Below, in pieces: positions 21,504 to 32,552 of a stretch of 64,000 nt of DNA. The position numbers and the translations under genes were made by a program. The DNA lies in contig JAWHQI010000005.1 of assembly GCA_033032865.1 (NCBI GenBank), positions 8,146,001-8,210,000 of the forward strand. The letters are read 5' to 3'. The stretch is from Dactylorhiza incarnata. Its lineage: Eukaryota > Streptophyta > Magnoliopsida > Asparagales > Orchidaceae. Position 1 is the stretch's first letter. Each line of letters begins with the position of its first letter. The notes beneath the pieces are model-generated. The model ran no database searches. It was given only the letters and a program-made list of their open reading frames with translations, and was not told where the DNA came from.

Positions 21504-23582
21504 ATGGCTGGAAGCGACGAGTTGGGAGACCCGCCTCCGCCTTGCGAGTACATGAAGAAGAGCGACTTCGAAGAATTCAGCAAGAGGGTCCTGGAATTCA
21601 TGCAGGCCGCACCCTCCGCTCGCGGCGAGTACTCAACACCACCTGCACCCAGGATCCCCTCACTTCCCCTGATGGAAGTAGGAAGAAGCAGTCAGCAAGG
21701 GAAGGAGCCAGCCTCGGAGGAGGGTTTGAGCCTCCAGGCGCGAGTGCTCTTCAACAGCTCGCCCCGGACCAGCTGCCCCGGCGGGGAGGTGATGGGAATG
21801 CCTCCCCCCAATCAAGAAGAATGGAGAAGCCCTTTTTGCGAGCTGGTCATGTCCGCCCCCGTTCCAGATGGGTTTCGCGATCCTGCCATGTCCTACTACG
21901 AGGGGGATAGCGATCCTCTCCAGCATCTTCAGTGGTTCGAGGACATGTCCTCGATCAGGCAGATGTCGGATGCGTTTAAGTGTAGGCTCTTCGCCGTCAC
22001 ATTCCAGGGGAAGGCGAGAGATTGGTTCCACCAGCTCCCGGTAGGAACCATCTACCGCTTCGAAGATTTGCGGCGAAGTTTCTTGCTAAGGTTCTCTACC
22101 TCGAAGAAGAGGAGGAAGGGGGCAGAGGCCCTGTTTGTAGTCAGCCAGAAGCCAGGGGAGATGCTGGCCGACTACATGTATAGGTTCCAGGGTGAGGTCC
22201 TCCTCGTTGTCGAGGTGCCCGGGCACACCCTGCAGCTAGCCTTCACTCTTGGGTTGCAGTAGGGGCTGTTCAGGATGAGTCTGACTCGGGACCCTCCCTT
22301 GTCTTTCGAAGAGCTGATGAAGCGCGCTGATCGGGAGATCGAGTGTGAGGCTACCAATCAGGAGTTCGTGGCTAGGTTAGCCGAGGTAGCGGAGGAGGAG
22401 AGGAGAGAGCGTGGAGGAAGAAAGAAGGAGGAAGTGAAGAGTCAGGGACAACAGGGACCCCCCGTTGGGCAGGAGCAAGGCTGGAGGTCGCAACCGACAG
22501 CCGCCCGACCAGCTTGGAGGTCACAGGTCGGTCCCCCTCAGGGCCAAGGAAGAGGCCACTTCCAGGGAGGAGGAGGTTCTCAGGGAAGACACGGGCGGTT
22601 CCACCCGGCAGGGTGGCAACAGAACTCGGGACCTCTACAAGTCCAGCCCCTGCAAGCCATGGCCATTGGTCGAAGGAAAGGAGGGAAGAAGAGGGGACAT
22701 TGGGATAAGCAAGTGAATGGGCTGGCGCTGCTGTATTGTGACTTCCACCAGCGGGAAGGTCACGCGACCGCGACTTGCCCGGAGTTCCTAGTGATGAGAG
22801 AAGGAGGAGGGGCCCCAGCAGGGGGGAAACAGCTATGCCTGGAAGGTCCACGGACAGGAGAGAAGGGGAAGAGCAAGGAGGAGGATGACCCATGTGAAGA
22901 GAGGTTCGACGTAGGGGCCCATGGAGGGATCGGGGTCATCCATGGAGGAGTGGGCAAAGAGGCCACCCGAAAGGGGAGCCTCCACGCCATTTACCGCCGG
23001 AGCATCGCTTCGACCTCTCGATCCCCACCCTCGAGCGAGAAGATCACCTTCTCGACCCAGGACCTGCCGGCCCATGAGGACCCCTTCTGCGACGCGTTGG
23101 TCATCAAGGCAGCGATCGGGAACTTCACCGTCTCCCGGATCCTAGTCGACAACGGGAGCTCGGTGAACGTGGTCTTCAAGAAGGCCTTTGAAGGGATGAA
23201 GGTTGAAGCAAGGCGAGTGCTGGCGTCGGATGGGCCGCTTTTTGGATTCTCCGGGGAGAGGAGAGAGGTGGAGGGAGGAGTCGAACTCCTCGTCACCCTG
23301 GGGGGAACTTCAAAGAACTGTCCGTTCATCATCGTAGATGCGTCGAGCAGTTACAACGCCATCTTCGGGCGCCCCCTCATCAGCGCGTACAAGTGCGTGC
23401 CGTCCTCCTACCATCAATGCCTAAAATACAACTCCGGAGAGGTTCAGGTGAGAGTCAGGGGAGATCCCCGGGAGGCGCGCCAGTGTTATATTACGGCAGT
23501 CAACACGATCGGATGGATGCGAGAAGCCGATGAAGTGGAGGAAGCAATGGCGGGAATGGCTAACGAGCAGGTGGCCGAGTGA
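21504..23582 (+). pseudogene. gypsy-1 Gag-protease
   Basis: The first ATG in frame is 21504 (MAGSDELGD), matching the MAGDEE start of gypsy-2. A single in-frame TAG at 22260-22262 cuts the frame where gypsy-2 has a Glu codon; otherwise it is open to 23582, about 690 codons. The Gag core (SPFCELVMSAPVP, MSDAFKCRLFAVTF, ARDWFHQLP, FEDLRRSFLLRFSTSKK) is closely similar to gypsy-2. A zinc motif YCDFHQREGHATATC follows, then a retroviral-type aspartic protease with the active site ILVDNGSSVN and the later motif AIFGRPLISAYKC. The frame stops shortly after the protease and no reverse transcriptase follows. The element could have supplied Gag only if the stop is recent or read through. Confidence 0.9.
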
Positions 23583-23589
23583 GCTCGGG

Positions 23590-23720
23590 ATGAGCGAGAT
23601 GTAACAAAGTGCCCAGATAGGGGCGAGGTGTAGGGAAGTGCCCAGATAGGGGCGAGGAGTAGGGAAGGGCCCCAAAAGGGGCGAGGTGTAATGAGATGCC
23701 CAGAGGGGCGTAGCGTAGGT
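23590..23720. repeat. Short tandem repeat after gypsy-1 gag-protease
   Basis: Three to four imperfect units containing GTGCCCAGATAGGGGCGAGG, spaced about 34 bp apart, lie directly after the protease stop. Confidence 0.75.
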
Positions 23721-23859
23721 AAGTTGTACTAGAACAAGCTATGAATGGGAAATGGGTTCTGAAAAAAAAATATATATCCAGGTTCAAGATCCCTGGCTGG
23801 AGACCCTCCGCCGGGCTAAGTCACGCCGGTAGATGGGGGGCTCGTCGGGTCGACTCGCT

Positions 23860-24870
23860 GCTCGGTAAGGGGACTGGGAGGGCGCTGAGTTCCTCTGCCT
23901 CCAGGTGAGCTAAGCAACTAGGACGCGGATGGGTACTTCCGCCTCCAGTCAGATTGGGAGGGCGTTGAGTTCCTCTGCCTCCGGGTGAAGGTAAACACCT
24001 AGGATGCGGATGGGTACTTCCGCCTCCAATCGGTAAGAGGACTGGGAGGGCGTTGAGTTCCTCTGCCTCCAGGTGAGCTAAGCACCTAGGATGCGGATGG
24101 GTACTTCCGCCTCCAGTCAGATTGGGAGGGCGTGAGTTCCTCTGCCTCCAGGTGAAGGTAAACACCTAGGACGCTGATGGGTACTTCCGCCTCCAATCGG
24201 TAAGGGGACTGGGAGTGCGTTGAGTTCCTTTTCCTTCAGGTGAGCTAAGCACCTAGGACGCGGATGGGTACTTCCGCCTCCAGTCAGACTGGGAGGGCGT
24301 TGAGTTCCTCTGCCTCCAGGTGAGCTAAGAACCTAAGACGCGGATGGGTACTTCTGCCTCCAGTCAGATTGGGAGGACGTTGAGTTCCTCTGCCTCCAGG
24401 TGAAGGTAAACACCTAGGACGCGGATGGGTACTTCCGCCTCCAATCGGTAAGGGGACTGGGAGGGCGTTGAGTTCCTCTGCCTCCAGGTGAGCTAAGCAC
24501 CTAGGACGTGGATGGGTACTTCTGCCTCCAGTCAGACTGGGAGGGCGTTGAGTTCCTCTGCCTCCAGGTGAGCTAAGCACCTAGGATGCGGATGGGTACT
24601 TCCGCCTCCAGTCAGATTGGGAGGGCGTTGAGTTCCTCTACCTCCAGGTGAAGGTAAACACCTAGGACGCGGATGGGTACTTCCGCCTCCAATCGGTAAG
24701 AGGACTGGGAGGGCGTTGAGTTCCTCTGCCTCCAGGTGAGCTAAGCACCTAGGACGCGGATGGGTACTTCCGCCTCCAGTCAGGTTGGGAGGGCGTCGAG
24801 TTCCCCTGCCTCCAGGTGAAGGTAAGCACCCAGGATGCAGATGGGTACTTCCGCCTCCAATCGTTAGAGA
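23860..24870. repeat. Alternating 80/88-bp tandem array
   Basis: GAGTTCCTCTGCCTCCAGGT recurs about twelve times. Spacing alternates between about 80 and 88 bp, because one unit ends CAGTCAGATT and the other CAATCGGTAAGRGGACT, making a higher-order unit of about 168 bp. It occupies the place of the missing pol domains. The 98- and 114-codon minus-strand frames in it are repeat-derived. Confidence 0.92.
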
Positions 24871-25161
24871 TCCCTGACTAAAGAAACCACTCTCCAGACT
24901 CGGTCACGTCGGCAGACGGGAGGCTCATCGGGTCGATTAACCACTCGGTGGCCGGTTCAAGTAAGGTATCAAATCCTCAAGCAGTAAAAGGGGAGAGTAA
25001 GCTAAGAAATTCATTACAATGATAATTGATTCATTGATAACGTGTATTGCATGAGTCATTGCTTCACCCTTACTAGTACATGCAGGGTTAAAGGGAAAAG
25101 CAAGCACAAAAAAGGGGTACATGACTCCTACGAAAAGCTGGTGAAAAGGAGAAGTCACTGG

Positions 25162-27057
25162 TCATCCACACGACCAGGGAGAGTAGCCGCCACTGCTAGG
25201 GGGCGAGTCGGACCGCCCAGGTGAAGGAAAGAACTCGGGCAGGATGTCGCTGGCGGAGACCCCCCTCCAATCATCTCGGAGGGCATCCACGTCATGAAGA
25301 CGACTCACCATGGCCCGGGCCGTTGACGCCATGATCTTCCCCCGAGTGCGCCCAACTTCGGTAGGTCGGGGTGGGGCCGGCATCGCTACCCTTGAAGGTA
25401 CGCCTCCTTCTCCTCCCTTCTCCTTTAGCTGCCTATGGGCTTCAGCAAGCTGAGCCCTCAGGTCATGCACCTCCCGGTCCGACTCCTCGCATCGTCTCCT
25501 GAGCGAGTCGGCGGCACCGGGACCCTGCAGGTCAACAAAGCAAATGAAGTAAAACCTATGAATAACAAGGAATTGAGAAGAGAAGGAAAAATCACCAAAA
25601 TAGGCACGAACCAAGCCTCCGTATGATTCCTCCAAGAGTTTCTCAGCGGTGGCCAAGCGAACCGTGAGGTTGATAGCCTTCTCTTCCGCGTCCAACTTCA
25701 ACGCATCCGCCTGCATCCGCCTGTTCGAGAGACTGAGACCTCGGCGGGCGGCCATATGGGATAGCTCGGCCGCGCGAAGCTGGGCCTGAGAACTCACGTA
25801 CGCAAGGTCACGCATAGACATCCCCTTGTAGGATGCAGCGTCCTGCCGACCGTAGATGCCGTAGGTAAAGCTATACGCCGCGCCGTCAGTAATATCCCCC
25901 TCAACCCACGAAGTCCGTTGGGTGGTGAGGGAGACCCGGTTCACCGTTTCATCCCAATGGATGATAGGATCGCCAAGAGGGTCCGTGGCCTCCCCCACCC
26001 CCCCCCCCCCCCATCTCAAAGTTGGGGTGGTTGGCCAACACGTTGGGGTCACTGGGTTCCCCCCTCTCTCCAGTTTGCGCCATGGAGTCCCTTCGGCATA
26101 TAACCTTTCCCCTCCGCATCCTCGGTCCCTTCGGGGGGGGGGAGGGCACACCCTCCTCTACCACCTGTACCTTGTCCTTCCTTTGCCTCGACCCGGACAC
26201 CTCTGGAGCTGAGGCAGAGGAAGCTGCAGCCTCCTCGATGCGCCCACGGGCGAGGGAAGAACTTCCCCCCACAAAGGGGAGGTATCGAGGAAGGGACCGC
26301 TCACCTGCACAAGTTAGGATGGAGTAAGCAGCCATAGGTAGAAGTGAACCAAAAAGGGGCGAGTTAGTGAGGTCCCAGTACCTGTCCCCGGCTTCACATA
26401 AGTGAGCCGATTAATATTCCTCCGGAGGTGCTCGACCTCAAAGATCGCACCCGCAAGGAAGCGGTGCAACTCAGCAGCCTCCCCGCGTAGCAATGGGGCT
26501 TTGCATACCTTCTCAGGTCTCTGTGTGTGGGAGAAGGGGATGCCGCCTAGGTCGCCCTTAACAAACACAAATGAATCATTCCAGTGGTGGACCTTGTTGG
26601 AGGTCTCACACACCTTCATGTGTGTGACGGTCAGGAAGCAAATCCCATCGGTGGTTGCTCGGTTTATAAAGATCTTACGGAACACGCTCAGGTCAAATAC
26701 CACCCTCTCCTCCCGCAGGTAGTACGCGTAGGCCGTCAACATCGAAATCGCATTCGTGTTGACTTGAGCAGGGACTATGCCAAAGTAGTCCAGGAACTCC
26801 TTCACCTCGGGCCACAAAGGCAACCGTAGCCCGGCCTCAAAGTGAGGGAGGGGGAATGCAATCCAGTCATCATAAAAGGAGTTGATGGTCTCGCCCGCCG
26901 ACGGGCGTCTGCATGACCACCCCTCAGGGAGGCAGGAACTCCTGAAGGCCAAGAGGTCTTCCTTATACACCTTTCCCATAGGGAAAGAACACCCTGAGAA
27001 GCTGGTCGCGCTTTGCTCCCGACCATTCCTTGTGACAGGTGGACGGTTGGATGCCAT
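25162..27057 (-). pseudogene. gypsy-1 antisense gene B homologue (PF04195-like, 'putative gypsy type transposon')
   Basis: On the minus strand the ATG is at 27057. The first exon (to about 26388) contains LPLWPEVKEFLDYFGIVPAQ, AYAYYLREERVVFDLSVFRK and a NKVHHWNDSFVFVKGDLGGI block. This aligns well with gene B of gypsy-2 (LPLWPEVRQ, YGVVPGQL, CYLREERIEFSLPVFRKAF). A GT...AG intron fits about 26388-26314. The next exon is serine/proline-rich and then breaks at a run of 15 Cs (25998-26012). The frame beyond it carries the conserved block SFTYGIYGRQDAASYKG and a coiled-coil-like tail (RCEESDREVHDLRAQLAEA), with a second probable intron near 25600-25520. The biochemical role of this family is not known to me. 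The homopolymer frameshift makes it a pseudogene as read. Confidence 0.75.
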
Positions 27058-27174
27058 CTAGCAGGAGTGATAGGAAGGGATAGAACTGGCTGCAGGAGGA
27101 AGGTGAGGCAAGGGGAGAAATGAAGGTGAGGACCTAGAAGTAGAAGGGTGGCGTATTTATAGGGGGAGATAGAA

Positions 27175-27395
27175 GAGAAGGCGAGTGGACCACGGGGCCC
27201 ACTCGCCCAAGGGCATGGAGGGGGAGTGGACCAGGTGGTCCACTCGCCCCGGGTGAGTGGACCGCAAGGCCCACTCGCCCCAAGCACAGGCGAGTGAACC
27301 TTGAGGTCCACTCGCCCGGCGCACAGGGGTGGACCTCATGGTCCACTCGCCCGGCAGAGGTAGGAGGACCTTGCAGTCCTCTCGCCTGGTGTAAG
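27175..27395. repeat. Second inverted-repeat array in gypsy-1
   Basis: Units of about 40-45 bp carry GAGTGGACC facing GGTCCACTCGCC, making four to six possible hairpins. The array lies about 120-340 bp upstream of the ATG of the antisense gene at 27057, where its promoter or leader would be. Confidence 0.85.
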
Positions 27396-27670
27396 GATGT
27401 GGACCGAGGGGGCCCTTCACCTATGCCTCCCCCTGACACCACTCGACCGCTTCATCCTAAGGTCGTTCACTCTAGGTATCTACCTCCTGTCCGCTAGTTA
27501 GCCGTTTCAGCATCACTACGCTCACCCTGCCTGTTAGTTAACCAAAGGACAACGACTTAAACAAGACATGAATCAGTAGAGTTATTGAAATGAACATAAT
27601 ATAGGCATGACGAAACAAATGGTCCGGCCGCAAAGCAGATGAAACTGCTATGGCGGGCCAGTCCTTATTA

Positions 27671-28569
27671 TTACATATCAAATAGCAGATCACCGAAAAG
27701 AAAAATAGCTAACGCGCCGTCCACTTCCAGTATCCCTGGTCTTGGGTGAATGGGACCCCCCACGCGTGGATTCAAAGCACGCCATGGCTGAGGCAAGATC
27801 CTCACCCACGGTGCGCATGGTGGCCTCCACCCGGCGAAAGTGATCCTCGAACGGTGTCGCCATACCCCGAACGCGAGCCGGACCTCTCCCCGTAGCAGGT
27901 TGAGTTCAGCCTCCAACCTCTCCACTCGGCGCTCCAGTACTCAAACACGGGCGAGGGGGTCGGGCCCGGAAGACAGCCTCCCCTCCCGCAACTCCTGGGT
28001 AAGGGTCTCCAAACGGCCTAGGCGCTCAAGGACGTTGGATCGGTCCTCGGTGGGCTCCTCGACCGCAGTAGGAGAGCGGAGTGGCGCCGAAACCTCCCTG
28101 CGGCTCGATGGACCCGTCGAGGTTTTATCCTCCCCAACAGGAGGGTTATCGTGAGCAGTCGAGAGGGCGGCAGGTTCCTTAATGAAGGGAACAGGGCCCA
28201 CCCGAGTGTCTGCACCCGCCCCCTCTATCAGTCTTCGGGCCCCTTCGATGTCATCCGCGAGAAGCTGTGAGTAGTTAAGAAACGCGTCATCATTGTCGTA
28301 TCACGATTGTAAGTGTGGGACAAAAACAAGAGAAGAACCGATACCGTATCAATCTCCAGGCCTCGGACAAATTCGGTCGTCCCATGGGAGGATGACGACG
28401 CCACCTCCTTCACCGGCTCAGGACGAGACTTCTTCCGAGGTGATCGCACCGCTGACCTGGTAGGGGAGGACGAAGGGCCATAAACCAGAGCTTTGAGTTC
28501 CGTCAGGTCGGCCTGATTTTTCCCAGCAAGAGCCTTGAAGTGAGCCCTGAAGTCTCGAGGTGGATCCAT
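27671..28569 (-). pseudogene. gypsy-1 second antisense gene (decayed)
   Basis: On the minus strand an ATG at 28569 opens MDPPRDFRAHFKALAGKNQ. A GT...AG intron fits about 28347-28268 (start GTATCGG, end ACTCACAG). The next exon is open through VGPVPFIKEP and a leucine-rich, coiled-coil-like segment (NVLERLGRLETLTQELREG), stops at a TGA near 27941, and stays readable in the same frame beyond it (VERLEAELNLLRGEV). Its position, first from the 3' LTR, matches gene A of gypsy-2, but I could not align the two proteins convincingly. The function is unknown. Confidence 0.5.
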
Positions 28570-28744
28570 CTAGTTCGAGAAGGGGGAGGAATCGGAGGAG
28601 TCCTCAAGAATGGTGCTCTCCTTTCCTCCCTCTTCGAAGGGTTTTATAGCCATCGGGCGGAGCCCTCCAAAGATTCCCTCCGGGTCCCACCTACTCGTCC
28701 AATAGGTGGGTTGGACTTTCTTTCCGAGCTTGGGACAAGCTCGC

Positions 28745-28759
28745 AAAGAGCGGGGATTG
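28745..28759 (+). other. gypsy-1 polypurine tract
   Basis: AAAGAGCGGGGATTG lies directly before the 3' LTR start TGTACAATCC. Gypsy-2 has AAGAGCGGGGATTG at the same place. Confidence 0.85.
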
Positions 28760-29767
28760 TGTACAATCCTCATATTTTTCGAGCCGGTGTGACCCGACCC
28801 GGGTGAGGCCGAGACAGTGAAGGTAGCCAAAACGGGCAAAAAGAGGCAGTGGGAGAAGCGGAGGGAGCACCCGCTCCCCCGACTCCCTTCGGGCGAGTGG
28901 GAGGAGTCTTCCCACTCGCCGGTCTTCTTTGGGAGAGTGGGAGGAGCCTCCCACTCGCCAACCCTCTTTGGGCGAGTGGGAGGGGCTCTCCCACTCGCCG
29001 GCCCAATGTAGGTGGAGTGGGAGGAGCTCTCCCACTCGCCGGGCGAGTGGGAGAGGTACTCCCACTCACCGCCCCCTTTGGGCGAGTGGGAGGGGCCCTC
29101 CCACTCGCCGGGCGAGTGGGAGAGGCCCTCCCACTCGCCGGCCCCCTTTGGGGGCGAGTGGGAGAGGCTCTCCCACTCGCCGCCCCCTTTGGGCGAGTGG
29201 GGGGATCCTCCCACTCGCCCGACATCCTTAGGGGAGGCAGGCAGGACCTCCCGTGAGGGGGGGGGGGGAGTGGGCACCTCGAACCCCACTCACCCCTCCT
29301 CCTGCATTGACTGTTCAGGGTCATGGTCGGACTGTGGATAGCAAGATTTTGGCTACCCGCAGTCTAATTTTGGCTATTCGCAGTCCATCTTTGGGAAAGT
29401 CTATAAATAGACCCCCATGGGCACCTTGGGAAGGGTTGTTCTCGACCCCCCCCCCCCCTTTTTACGCGTGAGCAAGCACTACCCCTCCCCCTCCCCTTGT
29501 CGTTGAAGGTGGTCAGTGAGGTGATCCTTAGTGCCCTCCAGGGTGCCCAAGCTCAGCATTGGCTTGGGAGGGGAAGTTCTGAGTGAGCTTCCGAGTATGT
29601 GGTGGGACCTCCACGCTGAAGCTTAAGGGGTCTGTCTCTAGACTCCGGTTGTCATCAAGGTCAAGTCTCCTAGTTCCAAGTAACCGGTCAAGGGTCTAGG
29701 CTTAAGTCAAGTAAGGGTTAGTCGCAACCCCCTTTCGAACGCTGAAACCAGGTAACTGGTTTCAACA
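28760..29767 (+). repeat. gypsy-1 3' LTR
   Basis: It pairs with 20406-21448, with the same TATA box, the same hairpin array (28890-29215) and the same GGTTTCAACA end. It is 35 bp shorter, mainly because of a 38-bp deletion between GCAAAA repeats. Scattered substitutions show it is not a fresh insertion. Confidence 0.93.
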
Positions 29768-29772
29768 CCGTT

Positions 29773-29983
29773 GCCCAGAAACCTAGAATAACATTGAACA
29801 ATAAGGCTACAATAGTAAATTCATTTGGAATTACATAGGCGAAGATATGCCGAATTTTTATGCCCAACAGCATGCCACAACCACACAATCATACACAGAC
29901 AAACAAAATCCCAAGCTCCGTAGACAGCACCATGAAGCAGTTTTCCCATATTTCATATCCACATAAGAACTCTGGCAACATAA
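29773..29983. other. Host sequence between gypsy-1 and copia-2
   Basis: About 210 bp of AT-rich sequence ends in the CATAA duplication (29979-29983). No gene was recognised. Confidence 0.5.
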
Positions 29984-30269
29984 TCTTAGGATATTAAACT
30001 TGTTTGTTAATCTCACTTGATGGTTTTGGTGTTTGGGTTTTACAGGTGGATCCACGGGAGACACACGGGAGAGAAAAAGGAAATATTATATATTACCTTG
30101 TTGTTGAAATTAGCATACATTCATAAGTATTTATAGTTTTGAGATGGAATATTCTGGATACAGGAAGAGTCCAGATACAAGTGGTTGGGGGATGAAATGA
30201 ACATTCTGGATACATTAAATACGCAGGGCATATTTGTAATATTTGTGTGGCACAATTTTATTTCTTATA
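29984..30269 (-). repeat. copia-2 3' LTR
   Basis: On the minus strand it begins TATAAGAAATAAAATTG directly after the purine tract TTTAGAGGGGG and ends AATATCCTAAGA. A TATA-like ACTATAAATAC is present. Confidence 0.88.
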
Positions 30270-30275
30270 CCCCCT

Positions 30276-31841
30276 CTAAATTGCTGCCGATGATGCATCG
30301 TAGATCCCGATCTTCGTTCTTAGGTTTCTAAACTGGTCCCTGGGAAGCGCCTTCGTCATTATGTCGGCGAGTTGATCTTGGCTAGGGCAGTGCTCCAGCT
30401 TTATCTTCTTCTTCTCGATCTGCTCTCGGATGAAATGGAATCGAATTTCTATGTGCTTGCTTCGGCTGTGGTTCACCGGGTTCTTTGATAGTGCAATAGC
30501 CGATGTGTTGTCACAGTAGAGTTTGATCTCCTCCTTTTCTTCTTCTTTCTTCCCACAAATTTCTTCTAGTATCCTTTTTATCCATATGCCTTCACAGACG
30601 GCTGAGTTTAGGGCGATGTACTCTGCTTCTGTGGTGGAGAGAGCCACTGTAGACTGCTTCCTTGAGCTCCATGAAATAGGTTTTGTCTCAAGCTGGAAGA
30701 GATACCCGCTGGTGCTTTTTCTGTCGTTGATGTCTCCGGCCCAGTCGGAGTCAGAAAACCCCCTTATTTCTATACTTTCTTCTCTCTTATAAAGTAGACC
30801 AAAATGCTTTGTTCCTTGTAGGTAGCGTAGAATCCTTTTCGCGGCAAGGAGATGGCTTTTTCCTGGTTTGCTTACAAACCTTGCAACGATATTGACAGAA
30901 TTTTCAATATCGGGCCTGGTGTTTGTGAGGTAAATTAGGGAGCCAACAAGACTTCTATATTCTTCTTCATTTACTGATTCTTCATCTTCCTTCTTTGTTG
31001 TTAGCTTCTCATTTGTGGCCATGGGGGTAAGAGCAGGATTGCACTGATCGAGCTTATATTTTTTTAGAAGGTTTGTAATATAGAGTTCTTGTGAGATAAG
31101 GATGTTACCTCCAATCTTTGCAACCTGAAGCCCCAAGAAGAATTTGAGATGACCGAGATCAGTCATTTCATATTGTTGTTTTAGCTTTTCTCTGAACTGG
31201 TGAATAGCAGTTAGGTTGCTCCCAGTGATGATGAGATCATCAACGTATAGGCAGATGATGATCTTGTCTTCTCCATCTTGTTTTAGATATAAAGAAGGAT
31301 CATTTTGGCTTCGAAAAAATCCTTCTTTAATGAAGAAAACAGTGATGTTGTCGTGCCAAGTTCGGGGGGCCTGCTTGAGTCCATATAATGCTTTGTGAAG
31401 CCTGTAGACTTTATCTTTTTCTCCTTTCTTCTCGAACCCTTCTGGCTGAGATACATAGACTTCTTCTGTTAGCACTCCATTGAGGAAGGCACATTTGATG
31501 TCTAGTTGAAATATGGGGTAGTTGAATTGGATGACAATGGCAATTATGATTCTGATGGTTGTCATTTTTGTCACTGGCGCAAAGGTTTCGTCAAAGTCTT
31601 CTACATACCTTTGCGAGTACCCTTTTGCCACAATTCGAGCTTTGTATTTGGAGATTGATCCATCTTCATTTTGTTTTACTCTATATAGCCATTTTAATCC
31701 AATTATTGTTTTGTTTGCTGGTTTGGGTACTAATATCCAGGTTTTATTAGCTTCTATTGCATCCATTTCTTCTTTCATTGCTTTTCTCCATTCTATATCC
31801 TTTGCTGCTTCTTCATATGTTGATGGTGCTTCTGCTAGCAT
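30276..31841 (-). pseudogene. copia-2 reverse transcriptase and RNase H segment
   Basis: A 521-codon open stretch on the minus strand. It has the RT entry (WRKAMKEEMDAIEANKTWIL), core (KARIVAKGYSQRYVEDFDETFAPV), catalytic CLYVDDLIITGSN, LYGLKQAPRTW, then RNase H motifs (GFSDSDWAGDINDRKSTSGY, ALSTTEAEYIALNSA, YCDNTSAIALSKNPV) and the end DQLADIMTKALPRDQF. This part looks intact. It is in the same frame as the integrase end (32019-32552) but separated from it by one TGA at 32019-32021, so it would form one polyprotein without that stop. It ends six bases before the 3' LTR. Confidence 0.92.
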
Positions 31842-32018
31842 AACACAGTCTGTTCTGCTATAGATTTCTTCAAGGGATTTCGTTTTCCGGGGCGGTGATG
31901 ACTCATCAGTTTCAGCAATTTCTTGCTGAGTAGGATTAAATTCTACTTGGATGGAGCTTTGGGGCTGCTCAAGCTCAACCAGTAGATCAGATGGATGTGG
32001 TGGATTGAGATCTGAGCC

Positions 32019-32552
32019 TCAATCCCATCCTTTCTCCTCATTAAATATTACATCTCTTGATATAATTAGCTTCTTTGTTTTTGGCTCTAACAATCTATAT
32101 GCTTTGCTTTCTTCTGAGTATCTAATGATAATGCAGGGGGTGCTGGTTTGATCAAGCTTATCCCTTTTTTCTTTGGTTTTGTGTGCATAAGCAACTGAGC
32201 CAAAAATCCTTAGGTGTGCAACACTTGGTTTTTGCTGTAGCAGTTTCTCATAAGGTGTTGACTTGTACACAGATTTTGTTGGGCACCTGTTGAGGATGTA
32301 TACAGCCGTGGAAACTGCTTCTGCCCAAAGGCTCTTTGGACATGCTCTGTCGATCAGCATTGATCTGGCCATCTCCACGATTGTTCGATTGCGCCTCTCC
32401 ACTACTCCATTTTGTTGGGGGGGTTCCAGGAGCTGTGAGTTCAAGTCGAATTCTTGCATTCTCACAAAAGGAAATAAACTTTGAAGATAAGAATTCCCCC
32501 CCCCCCCCCCCCCCCCTCTATCACTTCTCAACTTCTTAATGCTCCTCTCCAC
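32019..32552 (-). pseudogene. copia-2 integrase C-terminal segment
   Basis: On the minus strand, after a glycine run encoded by the homopolymer, the frame carries the integrase motif PPQQNGVVERRNRTIVEMARSM with the catalytic Glu, then SLWAEAVSTAVYILNRCPTK and the downstream block KAYRLLEPKTKKLIISRDVIF. It ends at a TGA (32019-32021), and the sequence beyond stays readable in the same frame toward the RT. The conserved second-Asp block RSDRGGEY has been overrun by a 21-base G/C homopolymer. Confidence 0.88.
32496..32516. repeat. 21-base C homopolymer inside copia-2 integrase
   Basis: Twenty-one consecutive Cs (Gs on the coding strand) sit where the RGG of the integrase RGGEY motif should be. 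The frame changes across this run. Confidence 0.9.

Larger units (their letters stand above)
20406..29767 (+). mobile_element. gypsy-1: non-autonomous Tat-like Ty3/gypsy element
   Basis: LTRs lie at 20406-21448 and 28760-29767 and both outer edges carry CCGTT (20401-20405 and 29768-29772). Inside are a primer site, gag-protease on the plus strand, tandem repeats where reverse transcriptase, RNase H and integrase should be, then genes on the minus strand, a purine tract and the 3' LTR. The Gag zinc motif C-x2-H-x4-H-x4-C and the antisense genes between pol and the 3' LTR are features of the Tat group. It lacks all polymerase and integration functions, so any movement would need help from a relative such as gypsy-2. 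Confidence 0.9.
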
